This document shows, piece by piece, positions 16,322 to 25,304 of a stretch of DNA of 64,000 bases (its first letter is position 1; each line of letters opens with the position of its first letter). The DNA is from GCA-002050365 sp038235165 (lineage in GTDB: Bacteria > Acidobacteriota > Blastocatellia > Pyrinomonadales > Pyrinomonadaceae), in contig JBBSUG010000015.1 of NCBI GenBank assembly GCA_038235165.1, forward strand, positions 1 to 64,000, written 5' to 3'. The position numbers and the translations under genes are program-made. The notes below the pieces were generated by a model, which ran no database searches, was not told the origin of the DNA, and saw only the letters and a program-made list of their open reading frames with translations.

Positions 16322-17686
16322 TCAATTGCCGAATTCCCGCACTACCGAACCGATTGATTCTTTCGCGTCGCCGAACAGCATTCGCGTGTTCGGTTTGAAA
16401 AACAGCGGGTTTTCGATGCCCGCAAAACCGGAAGCCATCGAGCGTTTCAAGACGAACACGGTTCGCGCATAGTCAACATTAATAATCGGCATTCCGTAAA
16501 TCGGACTTGTTTCATTGTCCCGCGAATCGGGATTTACAACGTCATTGGCACCGATGACCATAGCGACATCGAAGGTTTCCATTCGCGGATTTGCCTGTTC
16601 CATTTCTAACAGGAGATCATAAGAAACATCGGCTTCGGCGAGCAGGACGTTCATATGTCCGGGCATTCGCCCCGCCACCGGATGTACGGCGTAGAACACT
16701 TCCGCCCCGTTTTTCTCCAGTAATTCCTGCAATTCCTTGACGACGTGCTGCGCCTGTGCGACCGCCAGACCGTAACCGGGAACGATTAAGACGTTGGAAG
16801 CCGATTCCAAAACGTAATAAGCGTCTTCGGGCGAAATCGGTTTGACTTCGCCCACGGCGGTTCCGGCGATTTGCTTGACCGAACCGAATCCGCTGAATAA
16901 CACATTGGAAAGCGAACGGTTCATCGCCTTGCACATAATATTGGTCAGAATTATGCCGCTCGCGCCGACCAGCGCACCGGCGACGATTAAAATTATGTTG
17001 TTGATCGCAAAACCGGCGGCACACGCAGCGAGTCCCGAATAGCTGTTCAAAAGGGAAATAACGACCGGCATATCCGCGCCGCCGATGGGAATGACGACCA
17101 TAATGCCGAGTAGCAGCGAAAGTCCGATGACGATGTAAATGTAGAATAGATTTTCCGGCTGTAAGGTGAACATAACTCCGGCGGCGATGATTGCCAAAAC
17201 CAGGATGAGATTGAGAATTTGCTGTCCGCCGAACAACACGGGTTTGCCGGAAATCCGCTCGCTGAGTTTTCCCCAAGCGATAAAACTGCCCGAAAATGTG
17301 ATGCCGCCGATTAAAATTGACAGGATAATCGTAATATATGTGAACGTCGTATTGACATCGAGAAAAATCGCCGCGAAACCGACTAGCAAACTCGCCAGAC
17401 CGCCCGAACCGTTGAGCAGCGCGACCATTTCCGGCATCGCCGTCATCGCCACCGCCCGCGCCGCGAACACGCCGATCAGCGAACCGATGATGATGCCGAG
17501 CAGAATCCATTTGAAATCGAGAATGTTTTTGTCAAAAAGCGTGACGAAGACGGCAATCAGCATTCCGACCGATGACAGCAGATTGCCGCGCCGCGCCGTG
17601 GCGGGCGAACCGAGTTCTTTTAATCCGAAAATAAAGAGAACGGCGGCGGCAACATAACATAGATTTATCAGCAAAGTGTTGTCCAT
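16322..17686 (-). CDS. pntB: NAD(P) transhydrogenase subunit beta
   Basis: Membrane and NADP(H)-binding subunit of the proton-translocating transhydrogenase, which drives NADPH formation with the proton gradient. The first 260 residues or so hold about eight or nine membrane helices; the C-terminal domain III has VPGYGLAVAQAQHVV, the GAEVFYAVHPVAGRMPGHMNVLLAEADV segment and VMVIGANDVVNP, all typical NADP-binding motifs. It is 454 residues, normal. Its ATG directly abuts the pntAB stop codon, so expression is coupled. Domain III appears intact. Confidence 0.95.
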   Translation of the reverse strand: MDNTLLINLCYVAAAVLFIFGLKELGSPATARRGNLLSSVGMLIAVFVTLFDKNILDFKWILLGIIIGSLIGVFAARAVAMTAMPEMVALLNGSGGLASLLVGFAAIFLDVNTTFTYITIILSILIGGITFSGSFIAWGKLSERISGKPVLFGGQQILNLILVLAIIAAGVMFTLQPENLFYIYIVIGLSLLLGIMVVIPIGGADMPVVISLLNSYSGLAACAAGFAINNIILIVAGALVGASGIILTNIMCKAMNRSLSNVLFSGFGSVKQIAGTAVGEVKPISPEDAYYVLESASNVLIVPGYGLAVAQAQHVVKELQELLEKNGAEVFYAVHPVAGRMPGHMNVLLAEADVSYDLLLEMEQANPRMETFDVAMVIGANDVVNPDSRDNETSPIYGMPIINVDYARTVFVLKRSMASGFAGIENPLFFKPNTRMLFGDAKESIGSVVREFGN

Positions 17687-17977
17687 TTATTTAGCACCGC
17701 CCGTCTTTTTTCTGAACATCGCCAGCATTCTGTCCGTCACTAGATAACCGCCGACCACATTCATCGTCGCAAAAATCACCGCCAGCGTTCCGAGAACTAT
17801 GGTAAACGTATTGTTGCCTTCGCCCGCCGAAATCAACGCGCCGACGAGCGTAATACCCGAAATAGCATTTGAACCGGACATCAGCGGCGTGTGCAGCGAC
17901 GACGGAACTTTATTAATCAGTTCGAAACCTAAAAATATCGCCAGCATTAAAATAAAAATTAATAAGACGGCTTCCAT
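17687..17977 (-). CDS. pntAB: NAD(P) transhydrogenase subunit alpha, membrane part (PntAB/PntA2)
   Basis: A 96-residue protein with three membrane helices: LLIFILMLAIFLGFELI at the N terminus, the TPLMSGSNAISGITLVGALI segment and IVLGTLAVIFATMNVVGGYLVTDRML. This matches the C-terminal membrane domain of E. coli PntA, here a separate gene, as in Rhodospirillum and many other bacteria. It lies between pntAA (9-base gap carrying GGAG) and pntB (no gap). It provides part of the proton channel. Confidence 0.95.
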   Translation of the reverse strand: MEAVLLIFILMLAIFLGFELINKVPSSLHTPLMSGSNAISGITLVGALISAGEGNNTFTIVLGTLAVIFATMNVVGGYLVTDRMLAMFRKKTGGAK

Positions 17978-17986
17978 TTATTCTCC

Positions 17987-19120
17987 CTATTTATTTAGAT
18001 TTTTGATTCGTTCGTTCACGATTTCGCCCTGATGTGTAATCACGCAGCTGTGCAAAATGTCGTCGGTTAAGTCCAGCTTAAATTTATTTTGCTCTTTATC
18101 CCAGAACTCTTCGATCAGGCTGAACAGATTTGACGAATACATCTGACTCGCATCACACGCCACGTAATTTGCCCAATTTCCGTCGCCGATGATTGAAACG
18201 CCGTCAATTTCGACCGTTTTTCCAGCAGTTGAACCTTCGACATTGCCGCCCGTTTCAGCCGCCATATCAACAATGACGGAACCGTTTCGCATTCCCGCCA
18301 ACATCTCTTTCGTAATCAGCACCGGCGGTCGGCGACCGAAAACCTGCGCCGTCGTGATGACAATATCCGATTTGGCAATCTGCTCTTTTTGCGTCTGTTT
18401 TTGAATGTCCAGTTGGGCAGGCGTTAGTTCGACAGCGTAACCGTCTTTGGTCTGTGCCGTGTCGCCCAAATCAATATCGAGAAATTTGGCACCGAGCGAA
18501 TGCACCTGTTCGGCGGTTTCGCTGCGCGGGTCGAACGCCGTCACCCGTGCGCCCAAACGCTTGGCGGTGGCAATTGCCTGCAATCCGGCGACTCCGACTC
18601 CGATGATAAACACATTCGCCGGTTTCAAAGTTCCGGCGGGTGTCATCATCATCGGCAAAATTCGCGGCAGTTTTTCGGCGGCGAGCAAAACGGTGACATA
18701 ACCTGCCAGACTCGCCTGCGAACTGAGCGCATCCATTTTCTGCGCCCGCGTCGTGCGCGGAATCATTTCCATACTCAGCGCAGTAATACGGTGCTGCCTG
18801 AATTCTTCGGTCAAATCATTTTCGTTGTAAGGATCAAGATAACTGATGTGCAGGCTGTTCGGTTTCATCAACCCGACTTCCGTAATTGGCGGTTTTCTAA
18901 GCCTTAAAATAATGTCGGCATTTTTCAGGATTTCGTCTCTTGCATCGGCAATTTCCGCACCGGCAACCAGATATTCGTCATCGGCGAAATTGGCGTTATG
19001 CCCCAAATCTTTTTCGATCAGAACTTTTGCGCCGAGACCGATTAGTTTTTTAACGTCTGCGGGAATTAACGAGACCCGATTCTCACCCGGCTGCATCTCT
19101 TTCGGGACACCGATCAGCAT
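17987..19120 (-). CDS. pntAA: NAD(P) transhydrogenase subunit alpha, NAD-binding part (PntAA/PntA1)
   Basis: Soluble NAD(H)-binding domain I of the transhydrogenase, 377 residues. MLIGVPKEMQPGENRVSLIPADVKKL is the alanine-dehydrogenase/PNT N-terminal signature; the NAD-binding Rossmann region VFIGVGVAGLQAIATAKRLGARVTAFDPR carries the glycine-rich GVGVAGL motif. The conserved DIVITTAQVFGRRPPVLITKEM segment follows. It is separated by 25 bases from the kinase gene upstream on the same strand, so all five genes from 21193 down to 16322 may be one transcript. Confidence 0.95.
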   Translation of the reverse strand: MLIGVPKEMQPGENRVSLIPADVKKLIGLGAKVLIEKDLGHNANFADDEYLVAGAEIADARDEILKNADIILRLRKPPITEVGLMKPNSLHISYLDPYNENDLTEEFRQHRITALSMEMIPRTTRAQKMDALSSQASLAGYVTVLLAAEKLPRILPMMMTPAGTLKPANVFIIGVGVAGLQAIATAKRLGARVTAFDPRSETAEQVHSLGAKFLDIDLGDTAQTKDGYAVELTPAQLDIQKQTQKEQIAKSDIVITTAQVFGRRPPVLITKEMLAGMRNGSVIVDMAAETGGNVEGSTAGKTVEIDGVSIIGDGNWANYVACDASQMYSSNLFSLIEEFWDKEQNKFKLDLTDDILHSCVITHQGEIVNERIKNLNK

Positions 19121-19145
19121 AGTTTTTATTACCCCTTCTTCGGAT

Positions 19146-20156
19146 TTAATGATCTAATTCAATTGAGATTATTTTCTGCAGATTGGGAAATTTCTCTAAA
19201 TTTTTCGCCGCCTGCCGCACGATCCGAAACATCGGTTCGATATACTGCACGAAATGTGTTTTGCCGCGAGTAACCGATTGAAATGAAAATGTGCCGATGG
19301 CTTTTAAGCACCGCTGCACCGTCATTAAATCAAATTCGCGGTTGAAATTTTCCGGCTCAATCGGTTCGAGACCGAGTTTTTCCCGTTTGCCCAAAAAAAA
19401 TCGTTTCTTTTCCGTCAGCCAATCTGCATCCGGCGTTTCCAACACGCGGTCGAGCAACAGCGAAACTAAATCGTAACTTGCCGCCCCGATCCGTGCGTCC
19501 TGGTGGTCTATGATTTGCAGTTTCCCCGCGTTATCAATCATCAGATTTGCCGCGTGAAAATCGCGGTGACACAAAACTTTAGCGTGTTTTTCAAGTTCAC
19601 GGGCGAGTGCGGTGAATTCGTTTTCCAACGCTTCTTCATCTTTAGCGGAAAGTTTTGTTTGGCGGTAGGTTTCAAAATAATGTGTTTTGAAAAAGTTTAG
19701 TTCCCACAATAATTTTTCCTCGTCAAATTTTAGACGTGAAGCGACGGAGTTCATTTCAAAAGCCAGCGGAGTAGCGGCTTGAATTTTGGCGATCAGGGCA
19801 ATCGCCTGATTTATTAACTTTTCACGTTCGGCAGCGTTTGATTTTAACAAAACGTCGCGCAAAATGCGGTCGCCGAAATCTTCGTGAACGATGATTTGCT
19901 TTGCTTCATCGGAGGCGTAAATGTGCGCGACGGGCAGACCGGCATTTGAAAAAACATTCGTGACATCGAGACAGGCGGCAAATTGCCCGTGACACAAATC
20001 GTTGAACGGATAGACACAGGCAATCGCCGGAATTTCATTCCAAAATACCCGGAAATATTCGCGCGTCGAAGCGTCGGGCGTGATCGGCGCGATTTCGGTC
20101 GCCTGATTCTGCGCGATTAAAAACTGTTCTAATCTTTGTTTCAAATCTTCGGACAT
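19146..20156 (-). CDS. APH-fold sugar kinase, COG3178/AmgK-like
   Basis: A 336-residue small-molecule kinase with the aminoglycoside-phosphotransferase fold. The active-site loop LCHRDFHAANLMID and the metal-binding IIDHQDARIGAASYDLVSLL are intact. The N-terminal DASTREYFRVF resembles AmgK, the anomeric MurNAc/GlcNAc kinase of cell-wall recycling, and, as in the AmgK/MurU pair, a nucleotidyltransferase gene is adjacent (32 bases upstream). Anomeric sugar kinase activity is inference. ATG 20156 is chosen because the frame extension to 20270 runs into the end of the nucleotidyltransferase gene. Confidence 0.75.
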   Translation of the reverse strand: MSEDLKQRLEQFLIAQNQATEIAPITPDASTREYFRVFWNEIPAIACVYPFNDLCHGQFAACLDVTNVFSNAGLPVAHIYASDEAKQIIVHEDFGDRILRDVLLKSNAAEREKLINQAIALIAKIQAATPLAFEMNSVASRLKFDEEKLLWELNFFKTHYFETYRQTKLSAKDEEALENEFTALARELEKHAKVLCHRDFHAANLMIDNAGKLQIIDHQDARIGAASYDLVSLLLDRVLETPDADWLTEKKRFFLGKREKLGLEPIEPENFNREFDLMTVQRCLKAIGTFSFQSVTRGKTHFVQYIEPMFRIVRQAAKNLEKFPNLQKIISIELDH

Positions 20157-20188
20157 ACAATTAATATTTCGTGAACTCTTTTCCAATG

Positions 20189-21193
20189 CTACACATAGTT
20201 CAACAGTGGAACGATATAATTTTCTCCCTGAATATAACCTTTTAACGCCTTTTCGGGGATTTCCGCACAATTTCTGATCATTTCGGCGCGGACAATTGCC
20301 GCGTTTTCAAAATGTTCGCCGGGTTCGATGATTACATCGTCGGCGATGATCGTGCGGTATAAATGCGCGTCGTCGCCGATTTTGACATTATCCCACATCA
20401 CCGAATCCCGCACGGTCGCTCTGCCGGAAACGGTGCAGTTTTCTCCGGCGCAAACCGTCGCGCCGTTCATCATCGCCAGTGAAATATCGAGGTAGCGCGG
20501 AATGGTCGAAAGCTCGAACCAGTTGGCATCGGTCACGTGAACGGCGATTTTTTCGCCCTTTTTCAGTGCCGGATTGTAAAAAGTCGGCACGATGTCGGAA
20601 TAGACATTGCGCGGAATATAATCGAACACGCGCGGTTCCAAAATATGAATGCCGGTGAACATCAAGGGCGTGTGAAGTTCGTTCGTGTCGCGGATTTCAT
20701 CGGCGGTGAACGGGTGCGCGTAATCGCCGAAACCGGTTAAAAATCCGTTTAAGGTGTGAACTTCAGTAAATTTTTCGCGTTTGACGTTCGGCTTTAACAC
20801 CATCGTTGCCAGCGCACCCGATTTTTTGTGCGTTTCGACGGCGGCGGAAATATCAATATCGGTGATAATTTTCCCGTTGACGATCAGAAAAGTGTCGTCT
20901 TCCAAAAGACGGCGGGCGTTGTCGAGTCCGCCCGCCGTTCCCAGAATTTTTGGGTTTTCTTCCGTATAGTGAATTTTCACGCCATATTCCGAACCGTCGC
21001 CGAGGGCTTTTTTGACCGATTCGGGCTGGTGATGAAGATTGACCACCACGTCTGTAAAGCCGTATTTGGCGACGTATTCGGCGACGTAACCGACCAGCGG
21101 TTTGCCGAGAAACGGGATCGCCGGTTTGGTGCGGTCAATTGTTAAAGGGAACAGCCGCGTGCCGAAACCGGCGGCTAAAATCATTGCTTTCAT
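20189..21193 (-). CDS. Nucleotidyltransferase-family protein with altered metal-binding motif
   Basis: A 334-residue sugar-1-phosphate nucleotidyltransferase-like protein. Residues 1-230 form the Rossmann-like NTP-transferase domain: LAAGFGTRLFPLTIDRTKPA is the intact nucleotide and phosphate loop. A C-terminal left-handed beta-helix (residues about 255-310, hexapeptide-like DSVMWDNVKIGDDAHLYRTI) makes it longer than MurU. Two expected acidic positions differ: the usual NGD is NGK (Lys108), and the usual W-x-D-x-GT is WFELST. These residues bind the metal in characterised relatives, so activity may be changed or lost. It is first gene of the minus-strand group. Confidence 0.8.
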   Translation of the reverse strand: MKAMILAAGFGTRLFPLTIDRTKPAIPFLGKPLVGYVAEYVAKYGFTDVVVNLHHQPESVKKALGDGSEYGVKIHYTEENPKILGTAGGLDNARRLLEDDTFLIVNGKIITDIDISAAVETHKKSGALATMVLKPNVKREKFTEVHTLNGFLTGFGDYAHPFTADEIRDTNELHTPLMFTGIHILEPRVFDYIPRNVYSDIVPTFYNPALKKGEKIAVHVTDANWFELSTIPRYLDISLAMMNGATVCAGENCTVSGRATVRDSVMWDNVKIGDDAHLYRTIIADDVIIEPGEHFENAAIVRAEMIRNCAEIPEKALKGYIQGENYIVPLLNYV

Positions 21194-21288
21194 AAACGAA
21201 ATTGTATTGTCAGCGGTTGCGCGGCAGAAAAATCCTCAAAATTTGCGACAGCTTTAAAACTTACTTTTTTTAAGTTTCGATTGCAAAC

Positions 21289-21316
21289 TTGCCAAAACGG
21301 GTTTTCACGCTAAAAT
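21289..21316 (+). promoter_or_regulatory. Sigma70-like promoter of hemD, nearly leaderless
   Basis: TTGCCA (21289-21294), a 16-base spacer and TAAAAT (21311-21316). The expected transcription start, 6-8 bases on, falls about 3-5 bases before ATG 21327. No ribosome-binding site is visible there. Confidence 0.45.
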
Positions 21317-21326
21317 CTGTCAATAG

Positions 21327-22070
21327 ATGTCAAATCCGGTCACTGATAAAACTTACGCGCTTTTTGATACGCCGATCAACAAAAAGATTATCGCCCGTCT
21401 GAACGAAACGGAAACCGCCCATTTTCTTTTTCCGCCGCTCGAAACCGAAGCGGTTAAATTAAATGACGAGAAAACTTCGTTGATAAAAAATATCGGTTGG
21501 TATAATTGGCTGATTTTTACCGATGTTTTGGCGGTTGATTACTTTTTAGAGTCGCTGACCGACAACGAGATTGATTTTTTTGAACTCGATGCCGTCCGTG
21601 TCTGCGCGTTCGGTGAAGCCGTCGCCGACCGTCTGCGCTTCGTGCAGATTCACGCCGATTTGATTCCGAACCGAATTGAAGATGTTTATATTTGCGCCGG
21701 TATCAAAATTTATCACGGTGAAGATAATTTGGAAAATTTGAAATTTTTGTTGGTCAAAGACGATTCGCCCGCCTCTGAAATCGGCAGACTGCTCAAAGAA
21801 AATCAAGCCGACGTAACCGAACTGCTGATTTACCGAGCAAAAAAGAGCGTTAAAAGTGACCTCACAAAATTGATAACTTTATTGAAAGGCGGCGCGATTG
21901 ATGAATTTGTGTTTTCCGCGCCGGAAGATTTAACCGCCCTCAAGTATTTTTTTGCGGAAAACGATCTGCCGGATGTTTTGGCGGAAATAAAAACTTCCGC
22001 CCCCGACGCAAATATTTATCAAACATTACGCGAATACGATCTTCGTCCGCATTATTTTATTTCGCCGTAG
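21327..22070 (+). CDS. hemD: Uroporphyrinogen-III synthase
   Basis: Cyclises hydroxymethylbilane to uroporphyrinogen III in the tetrapyrrole pathway. The 247 residues have the two-lobed HEM4 layout: FPPLETEAV, IGWYNWLIFTDVLAVDYFLE, VRVCAFGEAVADRLR, LKFLLVKDDSPASEIGRLL, YRAKKSVKSDLTKL and IDEFVFSAPEDLTALKYFF. Sequence conservation in this family is weak, so the call rests on this chain of motifs and length. The other heme genes are not nearby. The start ATG 21327 sits just after the -10 element. Confidence 0.8.
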   Translation: MSNPVTDKTYALFDTPINKKIIARLNETETAHFLFPPLETEAVKLNDEKTSLIKNIGWYNWLIFTDVLAVDYFLESLTDNEIDFFELDAVRVCAFGEAVADRLRFVQIHADLIPNRIEDVYICAGIKIYHGEDNLENLKFLLVKDDSPASEIGRLLKENQADVTELLIYRAKKSVKSDLTKLITLLKGGAIDEFVFSAPEDLTALKYFFAENDLPDVLAEIKTSAPDANIYQTLREYDLRPHYFISP

Positions 22071-22106
22071 AGAAATTCAACCGAAGAACTGTTAATCTCA
22101 TAATTT

Positions 22107-22991
22107 ATGAATGACACGAGCGTCGTCCTTTTTTTCATTGACGGTCTGGGAATCGGGCGGCGCGGCGAAAATAATCCGCTTTCCGGCATCAAAAATATTG
22201 CGCCGCTGGCAAACTTTTTGGATGAAGAAAACGAGATAATATTTGACGGCGTTCTGGTTCCGACCGACCCTCGTTTGGGTGTCGAAGGTCGCCCGCAGAG
22301 CGCATCCGGGCAGACGACGATTTTGACCGGCATTAACGCCCCGCAACTGCTCGGCGTTCATAAACAGGGATTTCCCAACCAGATTTTGCGCGACGTGATC
22401 GCCGAACATTCGATATTTTTACAACTGCAAAAGTTGAACATCGAGCCGAATGTTTTCGTCAACGCCTACACGCCGAAATTCTTTACGGAAACGCCGCGCT
22501 GGAAATCAGCGACGACGTGCGCGGTCGAAGCGGGGAAGGGAGTATTTCGCAAACTGCCCGATCTATACGGGCGCAAAGCTCTGTTTCACGATTTTACGAA
22601 CGGGCATTTGATCGAACTCGGTTTTGACGCACCCGTTTTTTCGCCAACTGAAGCAGCCGATATTTTAGCGGAATTGGCGGCGCAGCATCGGTTCACCTTA
22701 TACGAATATTTTATCACCGACAAAATCGGACACACGCAGGATTTCGCCAAAGCCGCCGAATATTTGCCGCCGCTCGCCGAATTTATCCGCGAAACTTTAC
22801 AAAAAATTAATTTGGCAAAAACGACTTTCATCTTGACAAGTGACCACGGAAACATCGAAGATTTGTCCGTTCGCAATCACACATTAAACGACGTTCCGAC
22901 AATTATTTGGGGCAGAAACAAACTCGATGCCGCCGCCAACATTAAAAATTTGGCGGATATTACGCCAACGATCATAAATTTATTGAAATAG
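22107..22991 (+). CDS. Alkaline-phosphatase-superfamily metalloenzyme (iPGM/phosphopentomutase-like)
   Basis: A 294-residue two-metal enzyme of the phosphopentomutase/cofactor-independent phosphoglycerate mutase group. FFIDGLGIGRRG gives the first metal-binding Asp, SASGQTTILTG holds the likely nucleophile, DKIGHTQDF and TSDHGNIEDL are the His/Asp metal ligands of the C-terminal side. It is too short for full iPGM (about 510 residues) or phosphopentomutase (about 390), so it belongs to the short, uncharacterised group; substrate unknown. It starts 36 bases after hemD and is probably cotranscribed with it. Confidence 0.75.
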   Translation: MNDTSVVLFFIDGLGIGRRGENNPLSGIKNIAPLANFLDEENEIIFDGVLVPTDPRLGVEGRPQSASGQTTILTGINAPQLLGVHKQGFPNQILRDVIAEHSIFLQLQKLNIEPNVFVNAYTPKFFTETPRWKSATTCAVEAGKGVFRKLPDLYGRKALFHDFTNGHLIELGFDAPVFSPTEAADILAELAAQHRFTLYEYFITDKIGHTQDFAKAAEYLPPLAEFIRETLQKINLAKTTFILTSDHGNIEDLSVRNHTLNDVPTIIWGRNKLDAAANIKNLADITPTIINLLK

Positions 22992-22997
22992 CCGAAA

Positions 22998-23241
22998 GGA
23001 GCGCGGAAGTCCCGTCCGCCAATGCCAGCGAAGCGAGGCATTGTGACGATTCACCGGCAATGTAACAACTGATACGCAGAGACTTTTCTCGCGCTCACTT
23101 GTAGTTATGCGTTGATAAGAATCCGTTGTACAACACCGGCTCAATGAGTCAGTTGAATACGCTGTTCTATTTGTCGCACGGTTAGCAGCGAACCTTCTTG
23201 CGCTGTTCGCGCTCGAAGGGCGGACGAGCCGTCCGCGCTCC
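22998..23241. repeat. Inverted GGAGCGCGG repeat pair bounding a 200-base unit
   Basis: GGAGCGCGGAAGTCCCGTCC (from 22998) and its inverted relative at 23218-23241 (ending CGGACGAGCCGTCCGCGCTC) bracket a non-coding insert. The insert starts with hairpin CAATGCC / GGCATTG (23020-23043). A third copy is at 53153-53175. It looks like a REP-like composite element. Confidence 0.6.
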
Positions 23242-23257
23242 GTCAGATTGAAAATAT

Positions 23258-24622
23258 ATGAAAACAGATAACACTAAAAATGACCGCCGCGAGATTTTCG
23301 GCTGGATCACTTACGATTGGGCGAATTCCGTGTTTTTTACAACAGTCGTCGGGGTTTTGATCGGTCAGTATATCACCACGCTGGCGCAGGAAGCGGTCGG
23401 CGAAAACGGTGTCGTGCTGGCTCTCGGCGGCTACAATTTGGTGACGGCTAAATCGCTTTTTCCTTATTCGGTCGGGCTTTCGGTGTTTTTGCAGATTTTC
23501 TTTCTGCCCGTGATGGGCGCGATTGCCGATTACACTCATTTGAAAAAAACCTTTATGGCTTTTTTCTGCTATCTCGGTGCATTTGCCTGCTGTCTTTTAT
23601 TTTTTATTCAGGGAAATTTATACATTCTCGGCTCGGTTTTTTTTATCGTAGCAAATTTGAGCGCGGGAGCTTCGATTGTTTTTTACAATTCCTTTTTGCC
23701 CGACATCACGACCGAAGATCGGCGCGATAAAGTTTCGAGTTGGGGCTTTGCAGCGGGTTACGTCAGCGGCGCACTGGTTTTATTTTTAAATTTGATTTTT
23801 TTGAATTATGCCGAATCATTGGGCGTATCGGTCGGAATGGCGGTCAGAATCTGCATTTTGACGGCGGGCATCTGGTGGGGCGGTTTTGCACTGATTACCT
23901 TTAAAAATTTAAAGAGAAGAAAGCCGGATCGTGAAGCTCCCGAAGGAAAAAATCTCGTTGCGGCGGGCATTGGCGAACTAATCGAAACCTTCCGCGAACT
24001 TTTCGGACTGAAGCATACATTGATGTTTTTAATCGCGTATCTGCTCTACAACGACGGGATTCAAACGGTGATAACCAGTTCTTCGATCTTTATTTCACAG
24101 GAACTTTTCATCGCCAAAGGTTTGGAGGTTGATAACACGGTATTAATCGTCGCGTTTTTGATCGCGCAGATCGTCGCGTTTATCGGCGCACTGACATTTG
24201 AACGAATCGCCCATTTCACCAACGCGAAAATTGCGATTATTATCTCCCTCGTCATCTGGTCGGCGATTGTCATTTATGCTTACGGATTTTTATACACGCT
24301 GGCGCAGGCATATATTATGAGCGGTCTGATCGGTTTTGTATTAGGCGGTTCACAGGCACTTTCGCGTTCATTATTTTCAAAAATGATTCCGCACGGGCGC
24401 GAATCGGCGTTTTTCGGGATTTATGAAATATCTGAACGCGGGACAAGCTGGCTCGGTCCGGTTGTGTTCGGTTTCGTCGCGCAAATGACCGATTCATATC
24501 GTCCGGCGATTCTCGCGCTGATCGTCTTTTTTGTCGTCGGCAGCGTGATTTTACTTTTCACGAACACGGACAAAGCGATTCACGAAGCGGGGAATTTGAC
24601 ACCGGCGGATGCGGAAGCCTGA
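23258..24622 (+). CDS. MFS transporter, UMF1/Atg22-like
   Basis: A 454-residue transporter with about 12 membrane segments. The N-terminal FGWITYDWANSVFFTTVVGV is the signature of the UMF1 (Atg22-like) branch of the major facilitator superfamily; GAIADYTHLKKTFMAFFCYLG is the cytoplasmic loop 2-3 motif, and GGSQALSRSLFSKMIP and FFGIYEISERGTSWLGP are conserved in the second half. Fungal Atg22 effluxes amino acids from vacuoles; bacterial substrates are unknown. A composite repeat separates it from the upstream gene, so it probably has its own promoter. Confidence 0.88.
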   Translation: MKTDNTKNDRREIFGWITYDWANSVFFTTVVGVLIGQYITTLAQEAVGENGVVLALGGYNLVTAKSLFPYSVGLSVFLQIFFLPVMGAIADYTHLKKTFMAFFCYLGAFACCLLFFIQGNLYILGSVFFIVANLSAGASIVFYNSFLPDITTEDRRDKVSSWGFAAGYVSGALVLFLNLIFLNYAESLGVSVGMAVRICILTAGIWWGGFALITFKNLKRRKPDREAPEGKNLVAAGIGELIETFRELFGLKHTLMFLIAYLLYNDGIQTVITSSSIFISQELFIAKGLEVDNTVLIVAFLIAQIVAFIGALTFERIAHFTNAKIAIIISLVIWSAIVIYAYGFLYTLAQAYIMSGLIGFVLGGSQALSRSLFSKMIPHGRESAFFGIYEISERGTSWLGPVVFGFVAQMTDSYRPAILALIVFFVVGSVILLFTNTDKAIHEAGNLTPADAEA

Positions 24623-24745
24623 TTTCAGGTTCAGGGTTTCAAGTTTACAGAATTTTAGATGGTCAGCCTTGGTAATTTGTCATAAATTGAGACTCGGTTA
24701 TAATGTAAATGCTTGAAAATTTGGAATTTGGAATCTGGAACTTAT
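24623..24745. repeat. Heptad repeat element with inverted arms before the LOG gene
   Basis: The left arm at about 24623-24655 reads TTTCAGG, TTCAGGG, TTTCAAG, TTTACAG. The inverted right arm at about 24717-24745 reads AATTTGG, AATTTGG, AATCTGG. A promoter lies between the arms. Confidence 0.65.
24677..24704 (+). promoter_or_regulatory. Sigma70-like promoter of the LOG-AIM24 pair
   Basis: TTGTCA (24677-24682), 16-base spacer, TATAAT (24699-24704). The transcript would begin near 24711, so the right heptad arm lies in the 5' leader of the mRNA. Confidence 0.6.
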
Positions 24746-24752
24746 AAAAACA

Positions 24753-25304
24753 GTGATTGAAACTACTGATAAAATTGTCACCATTTTCGGCGGTTCACGT
24801 TGCGGCGAAAATACGCTCGAATACCGGCAGGCGAAGGAACTCGGCGGGCGGCTTGCCGAAGCCGGTTTTACGATTTGCACGGGCGGCTATCTCGGCGTGA
24901 TGGAAGCGGCATCGCGCGGCGCACGCGAGAAGGGCGGTCGCGTTTTCGGGATTGTGATGAACCAGTTCAAATCGGAACCGAACCGTTATTTAACCGATAA
25001 AGTCGCCACTAATCACTTTTACGAGCGGCTCCAAAGTTTGATCGAACGTTCGGTCGGTTTCGTCGCCGTGCGCGGCGGAATGGGAACCGTGACGGAGATT
25101 TCGCTCGTCTGGAACAAACTGCAAACCGGCGTAATTAACAAACGTCCGCTGGTTCTGCTTGGCGAATGCTGGAAACCGGTCGTCGAGGCGTGGCAAAAAA
25201 ATCTGGTCGTCAGTGACGGCGACGTTTCTTTTCTCGATTTTGCCGATAACGCCGAGGAAGCCGCCCGAATAATTTTTGAAAAATCAAAGGGAGTGGTGAT
25301 ATGA
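24753..25304 (+). CDS. LOG-family protein (TIGR00725/TIGR00730-like, Rossmann fold)
   Basis: A 183-residue member of the LOG/lysine-decarboxylase-like family. Characterised relatives are phosphoribohydrolases acting on cytokinin nucleotide or on AMP. IFGGSRCGENTLEYRQAKELG at the N terminus is the nucleotide-binding region; VRGGMGTVTEISLVWNKLQ is the variant of the PGGxGTxxE active-site motif, with Arg in place of the leading Pro. TGGYLGVMEAASRGAREKG is also conserved. Start GTG 24753 follows a heptad arm. It overlaps the AIM24 gene by ATGA, so the two are coupled. Confidence 0.85.
   Translation: MIETTDKIVTIFGGSRCGENTLEYRQAKELGGRLAEAGFTICTGGYLGVMEAASRGAREKGGRVFGIVMNQFKSEPNRYLTDKVATNHFYERLQSLIERSVGFVAVRGGMGTVTEISLVWNKLQTGVINKRPLVLLGECWKPVVEAWQKNLVVSDGDVSFLDFADNAEEAARIIFEKSKGVVI

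Noticed and set aside
16617..17510. Long open frame on the minus strand (about 297 codons) in pntB
   Set aside because: Same-strand frame shift of pntB; the translation is Arg/His-rich shadow sequence.
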